From NCBI GenBank assembly GCA_020027415.1, contig JAHRAW010000226.1, positions 1 to 9,542 on the forward strand: a stretch of 9,542 nucleotides of DNA, in the 5' to 3' direction. Shown one piece after another: positions 6,055 through 9,542 of the stretch (the first letter of the stretch is position 1; each line of letters starts with the position of its first letter). The notes under the pieces were generated by a model. The model worked only from the letters and a program-made list of their open reading frames with translations. It did no database searches and was not told where the DNA came from. The translations under genes and the position numbers were made by a program. The stretch is from Gammaproteobacteria bacterium (GTDB taxonomy: Bacteria > Pseudomonadota > Gammaproteobacteria > Arenicellales > Poriferihabitantaceae).

Positions 6055-6132
6055 ACGCTGTTCTATAAATCGGGCACGGTGACCGAATCCGAATCCGAAT
6101 CATCTTTTGCGGTATTTTTGTGGATTGGTCTT

Positions 6133-6567
6133 ATGTATGCAGTCATTGAAACGGGCGGCAAGCAATACAAAATCGCGGTCGGCGACAAACTCAAAGTGGA
6201 AAAACTCGTCGCCGAAGAGGGTGCCTCGGTGGCATTGCCACGGGTGCTGATGGTGGCGCACGGCGAGCAGGTGCAGTTCGGCGCGCCGTGGTTGGAGCGC
6301 GCGGTTTCCGCCACCGTGTTAGCGCACGGGCGGGGCGGCAAAATCCGCGTGTTCAAAATGAAGCGCCGCAAAGGCTATCGCCGCACGCAGGGACACCGCC
6401 AGCCATACACCGAAATCCAAATCACCGCCATTGGCGAGCATGCCGCCGGCGCGCCCGCCGCTAAATCGGTCGGCGCAAAAACCACCAGTAGCGCAACCGC
6501 GGCGGTTGGCGAAAAAGCCGTAAACGTCGAAAAAACGGCAACAACGACCAAAGCAACCCAGCCCTAA
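6133..6567 (+). CDS. rplU: 50S ribosomal protein L21 with C-terminal extension
   Basis: This encodes 144 residues from ATG 6133. MYAVIETGGKQY is the standard L21 beginning, so an in-frame GTG at 6079 that would add 18 Glu/Ser-rich residues is rejected. The core (1 to about 101) shows GGKQYK, VGDKLKVEKL, GRGGKIRVFKMKRRKGYRRTQGHRQ and YTEIQITAI, the parts that contact 23S rRNA in the large subunit. E. coli L21 ends near this point (103 residues), whereas here about 42 more residues follow, rich in Ala, Thr, Ser and Lys and probably disordered. Such tails are known on some L21 proteins outside E. coli. It is the first gene of the operon behind the promoter at 6026-6054; rpmA follows after 87 bp. 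No strong Shine-Dalgarno is seen before the ATG. Confidence 0.96.
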   Translation: MYAVIETGGKQYKIAVGDKLKVEKLVAEEGASVALPRVLMVAHGEQVQFGAPWLERAVSATVLAHGRGGKIRVFKMKRRKGYRRTQGHRQPYTEIQITAIGEHAAGAPAAKSVGAKTTSSATAAVGEKAVNVEKTATTTKATQP

Positions 6568-6640
6568 GGCACCACCCTCACCCCATTGCGCCGGGCAGTG
6601 AGCCCATTCACGCCCCCTGCGCGGCAACCAAAAGACTCAT

Positions 6641-6645
6641 AAAGG
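6641..6645 (+). promoter_or_regulatory. Ribosome binding site of rpmA
   Basis: AAAGG lies 9 bases before the rpmA ATG at 6655. The rest of the 87-bp rplU-rpmA spacer shows only a 4-bp GGGC/GCCC hairpin and no terminator, consistent with read-through. Confidence 0.5.
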
Positions 6646-6654
6646 TATTCCAAC

Positions 6655-6912
6655 ATGGCACATAAAAAAGCCGGCGGCAGTTCTCGCAACGGTCGCGATT
6701 CGGTTTCCAAGCGTCTCGGCGTAAAGAAATTTGGCGGACAACGCGTGTTGGCGGGCAACATCATCGTGCGCCAGCGCGGCAGTTCCTTCTATGCCGGCGA
6801 GAATGTCAGAACTGGGCGCGATTACACCCTCTTCGCCACCGCCCCCGGCACGGTGCTGTTTGCCACCAAAGGTCGCAAAAACCGCAAGACAATTTGCGTG
6901 GTCGCCGAATAA
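6655..6912 (+). CDS. rpmA: 50S ribosomal protein L27
   Basis: This is a complete 85-residue L27, the same length as that of E. coli. The basic N-terminal tail MAHKKAGGSSRNGRDS, which reaches towards the peptidyl transferase centre in the ribosome, is intact. It is followed by the conserved RLGVKKFGGQ (19-28), AGNIIVRQRG (33-42) and FYAGENVRTGRDYTLFA (45-61). The N-terminus begins directly at Met-Ala-His, so no cleaved leader of the kind found in Firmicutes is present. It lies 87 bp after rplU and is the second gene of the operon. Nothing unusual is seen. Confidence 0.98.
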   Translation: MAHKKAGGSSRNGRDSVSKRLGVKKFGGQRVLAGNIIVRQRGSSFYAGENVRTGRDYTLFATAPGTVLFATKGRKNRKTICVVAE

Positions 6913-7158
6913 TCCGTCCGCCAAGCGGCTGGGCTGCGATACCCCCTGAGTATTCTCTGAACCTTCTCTGAGCCGACCGATCCCGCCCTCGGTTTTGCCA
7001 ACCAATCGGGTTTTTCGGTTGCGCTAACGGCATTTTGCGGCGTCAATTGAGGACGCCGAGAATGGATGGGGATGGGCGCACCCACGCCTCCTCTCCGCGC
7101 GATCACCGATTCAGTCGCCCGCGGTTTCGGTTTGCCACCGCCTAACCACCCCAGTGCC
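6913..7158 (+). other. rpmA-obgE intergenic region, possible weak attenuator
   Basis: This is the longest gene-free stretch (246 bp). It holds a 5-bp hairpin ACCGA/TCGGT (6976-6993) followed by TTTG, and CAACC/GGTTG flanking a T-run (TTTTT near 7011), which could act as weak terminators or attenuators. A cleaner 7-bp hairpin CGGCGTC/GACGCCG with a 7-base loop sits at 7038-7058, without a T-run. TTCTCTGA occurs twice (6953-6960 and 6964-6971). No convincing promoter was found. A frame opening at 7066 runs into obgE, but its residues look non-coding. Confidence 0.3.
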
Positions 7159-8289
7159 ATGAAATTTGTTGATGAAGCGAACATCCACGTGGTGGCGGGC
7201 AAAGGCGGCAACGGCTGCCTCAGTTTCCTGCGCGAAAAATGTCGCCCGAAAGGGGGTCCGGATGGCGGCGATGGCGGTGTTGGCGGCAGCGTCTACTTAG
7301 TAAGCGCCGGCGGGCTCAACACCTTGGCGGATTTTCGTTATGCACGCTTGCGCCGCGCCGGCAACGGGCAAGGCGGCGCCGGGCGCGATCGAGGCGGCAA
7401 GAACGGCGCCGATTTGTTCCTCAAAACGCCGCCGGGCACCATCGTCACGGACGCGCACACCGCAGAGAAAATTGGCGATGTAACGCGCGACGGCGAAGTT
7501 TTATTAGTCGCGCGCGGCGGCAAAGGCGGTTGGGGAAACGCCCATTTCAAAGCCAGCACCAACCGCACCCCGCGGCGAACCACGGTCGGCAAACCCGGCG
7601 ATGCGCGCCACCTCAAATTAGAACTGAAAGTATTGGCGGATGTGGGCTTGCTGGGCTTGCCCAACGCCGGCAAATCCACCCTGCTAAAACAAGTATCGCA
7701 CGCCCGCCCGAAAATCGCGGATTACCCCTTCACCACCTTGTATCCGCAATTAGGCGTAGCGGAAATGGAAGTAGGAGAGGGGGCGGAAGCGGAAGCCGAC
7801 CCGTGCCGGCGGCGGTTTGTGCTTGCCGACATTCCCGGCTTAATTCGCGGCGCGGCGCAAGGCGGCGGCTTGGGCAGCCAATTTTTGAAGCATGTGCAAC
7901 GCACCCGAATTCTGCTGCATTTAGTGGATATCCAGTCGCAAAATGTGCCAGCCCTGCGCCAAGCCATTGACGAAATTGAACAGGAGTTGCGCGCCTACGA
8001 CCCAACTTTATTGCATAAGGAACGGTGGTTGGCGTTGAATAAAATTGACCTGCTGGATGAAGCGACCGCAGCCCGCATCCACCGCGCGCTCAGCGCGCAA
8101 CTCGCCGGGCGTTGTCCGGTGTATCTGATTTCCGCGGCGAACGGCGCCGGTTGCGCGGCGTTAGTGCGGGCTTTGCGCCAACGCCTGAGCAAGTTGGCGG
8201 CGGCGCAAACCGGCAACCGCGCAACCCGTCACGCCGCCAGTCGGAGCCCCGGCCAGCAATCCACCGCGCGTTCGGTTGAACATGGTTGA
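7159..8289 (+). CDS. obgE: GTPase Obg (ribosome assembly)
   Basis: This encodes 376 residues from ATG 7159; MKFVDEANIHVVAGKGGNG is the standard Obg start. The Gly-rich Obg domain covers about 1-158, with GGPDGGDGG (32-40) and RGGKGGWGN (119-127). The G domain follows: G1 GLPNAGKS (166-173), G2 YPFTT (189-193), G3 DIPG (224-227), G4 NKID (294-297) and G5 SAA (325-327). Obg is an essential GTPase that binds the 50S subunit during assembly and is linked to stress signalling, which fits its place after two 50S protein genes. Between G2 and G3 a Glu/Ala-rich stretch (about 203-216) looks longer than usual. The C-terminus (about 347-376) is a short basic and Ser-rich tail, with no Gram-positive-type OCT domain. 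The stop overlaps the proB start by 8 bp, suggesting translational coupling. Confidence 0.96.
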   Translation: MKFVDEANIHVVAGKGGNGCLSFLREKCRPKGGPDGGDGGVGGSVYLVSAGGLNTLADFRYARLRRAGNGQGGAGRDRGGKNGADLFLKTPPGTIVTDAHTAEKIGDVTRDGEVLLVARGGKGGWGNAHFKASTNRTPRRTTVGKPGDARHLKLELKVLADVGLLGLPNAGKSTLLKQVSHARPKIADYPFTTLYPQLGVAEMEVGEGAEAEADPCRRRFVLADIPGLIRGAAQGGGLGSQFLKHVQRTRILLHLVDIQSQNVPALRQAIDEIEQELRAYDPTLLHKERWLALNKIDLLDEATAARIHRALSAQLAGRCPVYLISAANGAGCAALVRALRQRLSKLAAAQTGNRATRHAASRSPGQQSTARSVEHG

Positions 8290-9406
8290 ACGAGAAACCC
8301 TAACCAAAGCCACGCGCTGGGTGGTGAAAGTCGGCACTTCGCTGTTGACCGACACCCGCAGCGGGCTGAACAAAACGGCGATTGCCGCGTTGGTGGCACA
8401 GATGGCGGCGTTAAAACAGCAGGGGGTTGAAATACTCTTGGTGTCTTCCGGCGCCATTGTGGAAGGCATGCAACGCATGGGATGGCAACGCCGACCCGGC
8501 AAGATTGAACAGTTGCAAGCGGCCGCGGCGATTGGGCAGATGGGCTTGGTGCAGTGTTATGAGTCGGCGTTTGAGCGGTTTGATATGGTGACCGCGCAGG
8601 TGCTGCTGACCCACGCCGATTTGGCAAACCGCGAGCGCTACCTGAATGTGCGCAATGCCCTGCGCACCTTGCTGTCGTTGGAAGTGATTCCCATCATCAA
8701 CGAGAATGACGCGGTGGTCAATGACGAGATTCGGTTCGGCGACAACGACACCATCGCCGCGCTGGTGGCAAATTTAACGGAAGCCGAAGTGTTGGTGTTG
8801 CTCACCGACTGCGAAGGGCTATACAGCCGCGACCCAAAAGAACATCGCGACGCGGTATTGATTGCCAGCGGGCGCGCCGATGACCCCGATTTGTTGCGCA
8901 ACTCCGGCGCGGCCGGGGCGTTTGGGCGCGGCGGCATGCGCACCAAAGTGCAAGCCGCGCAAAAAGCCGCGCGCAGCGGCGCGGCGACCGTAATCGCCGA
9001 CGGGCGCGACCCGCAAACGCTGTTGCGCATGCGCGCCGGCGCCGCGGTCGGTACTTTGTTAAGCCCGGGCGGCGGACGGCTGGCGGCGCGCAAGCAGTGG
9101 TTGGCGGGGCAACTGCGCGGCCGCGGTCAACTGGTGCTGGACGACGGCGCCGTGCGCGTGTTGCAAGAGTTCGGCAAGAGTTTGCTGCCGGTGGGGGTGA
9201 CCGCGGTAAAAGGCGATTTCAAGCGCGGCGACATCATTACTTGCGTGAATCGGCATGGGCGCGAAGTGGCGCATGGCTTGGTGAACTATTCCGCCGAGGA
9301 AAGCGCGCGCATCGTCGGCAAACCAAGCCATCAAATCGCCGCGATTCTCGGCTACCACGGCGAGCACGAACTAATCCACCGCGACAACATGGCGCTCACC
9401 GGATAG
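8282..9406 (+). CDS. proB: Glutamate 5-kinase
   Basis: This encodes 374 residues from ATG 8282, close to the 367 of E. coli ProB. It phosphorylates glutamate to glutamyl 5-phosphate, the first and feedback-controlled step of proline synthesis. The amino acid kinase domain (about 10-255) shows VVKVGTS (14-20), VSSGAI (54-59), INENDAV (139-145), FGDND (152-156), LTDCEGLYSRDP (174-185) and FGRGGMRTK (214-222). A PUA domain follows (about 275-365). In the last kinase motif the residue before GGM is Arg, where Thr or Ser is more usual; the catalytic Lys222 is kept. A TTG two codons upstream (8276) is a possible alternative start. It overlaps the end of obgE by 8 bp, so it is probably translationally coupled. 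proA is not next to it in this window. Confidence 0.96.
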   Translation: MVERETLTKATRWVVKVGTSLLTDTRSGLNKTAIAALVAQMAALKQQGVEILLVSSGAIVEGMQRMGWQRRPGKIEQLQAAAAIGQMGLVQCYESAFERFDMVTAQVLLTHADLANRERYLNVRNALRTLLSLEVIPIINENDAVVNDEIRFGDNDTIAALVANLTEAEVLVLLTDCEGLYSRDPKEHRDAVLIASGRADDPDLLRNSGAAGAFGRGGMRTKVQAAQKAARSGAATVIADGRDPQTLLRMRAGAAVGTLLSPGGGRLAARKQWLAGQLRGRGQLVLDDGAVRVLQEFGKSLLPVGVTAVKGDFKRGDIITCVNRHGREVAHGLVNYSAEESARIVGKPSHQIAAILGYHGEHELIHRDNMALTG

Positions 9407-9421
9407 GTTGTCAGTCCTTCG

Positions 9422-9452
9422 CGGCGGGCTGTCGGGGTTGCTCCGCCGTTTT
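9422..9452 (+). terminator. Possible intrinsic terminator after proB
   Basis: CGGCGG (9422-9427) pairs with CCGCCG (9443-9448) across a 15-base loop, and TTTT follows at once. It begins 16 bases after the proB stop. The stem is GC-rich, but the loop is large and the T-run short, so it may be weak. Confidence 0.5.
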
Positions 9453-9459
9453 ACAACCC

Positions 9460-9488
9460 TTGCCTTTGCCCGGCAGTTGTGTTTTACT
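9460..9488 (+). promoter_or_regulatory. Possible promoter for the gene starting at 9533
   Basis: TTGCCT (9460-9465), a 17-bp spacer and TTTACT (9483-9488) each match the sigma70 consensus at 4 of 6 positions. Downstream, GGCAA/TTGCC (9497-9514) followed by TTTT could be a leader hairpin or a second terminator, which would instead argue for termination here. Confidence 0.3.
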
Positions 9489-9532
9489 CTCGCCACGGCA
9501 ACGCCTTTTTTGCCTTTTCTCAGGATACCCAC

Positions 9533-9542
9533 ATGACCACCA
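9533..9542 (+). CDS. Start of an unidentified gene, 3' partial
   Basis: ATG at 9533 opens a frame reading Met-Thr-Thr to the window edge. AGGA at 9522-9525, 7 bases before it, is a good ribosome binding site. Too little is present to name the product. Confidence 0.4.

Noticed and set aside
6079..6132. GTG start adding 18 residues to L21
   Set aside because: The L21 N-terminus is conserved at MYAVI, and the extra residues come from the CCGAAT repeats.
7066..7158. N-terminal extension of Obg
   Set aside because: Obg proteins begin at MKFVDEA; the upstream residues are Pro-rich with no family support.

Overview
The window looks like a chromosomal segment of a GC-rich proteobacterium, most likely a gammaproteobacterium or a close relative. 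The main evidence is the right half: ispB (polyprenyl diphosphate synthase, minus strand) is divergent from rplU-rpmA-obgE-proB (plus strand), and a tRNA-Pro lies just downstream of ispB. This arrangement is familiar from Gamma- and Betaproteobacteria. The species cannot be named from the sequence. The DmdA-like gene would suit a marine or otherwise DMSP-exposed organism, but that is inference.

Left edge (1-359): the 3' part of a GIY-YIG (T5orf172-type) nuclease-domain gene, open at the window edge and visibly more AT-rich than everything to its right, so it may be the end of an acquired element. Left-centre (399-4614): a predicted two-cluster Fe-S protein and a stand-alone HyuA-like ATPase on the plus strand meet a DmdA/GcvT-family protein on the minus strand; the last two overlap tail to tail by 27 bp. 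This is the accessory and most interesting part of the window. A strong 9-bp hairpin separates the Fe-S and HyuA-like genes. Three CTAAnnGAA direct repeats, plus an inverted repeat, lie upstream of the DmdA-like gene.

Centre (4752-5930): tRNA-Pro(CGG) with encoded CCA, and ispB, both on the minus strand, with a hairpin between them. The ispB/rplU intergenic region (5931-6132) holds a near-consensus sigma70 promoter reading into rplU, whose -35 segment is duplicated, and a weaker -10-like site reading into ispB.

Right (6133-9406): rplU, rpmA, obgE and proB, a ribosome and ribosome-assembly operon ending in the first enzyme of proline synthesis; obgE and proB overlap by 8 bp. A terminator-like hairpin follows proB, and the start of one more plus-strand gene may be visible at 9533. 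The longest gene-free stretch is 246 bp (6913-7158). No CRISPR array, insertion sequence or rRNA was seen.
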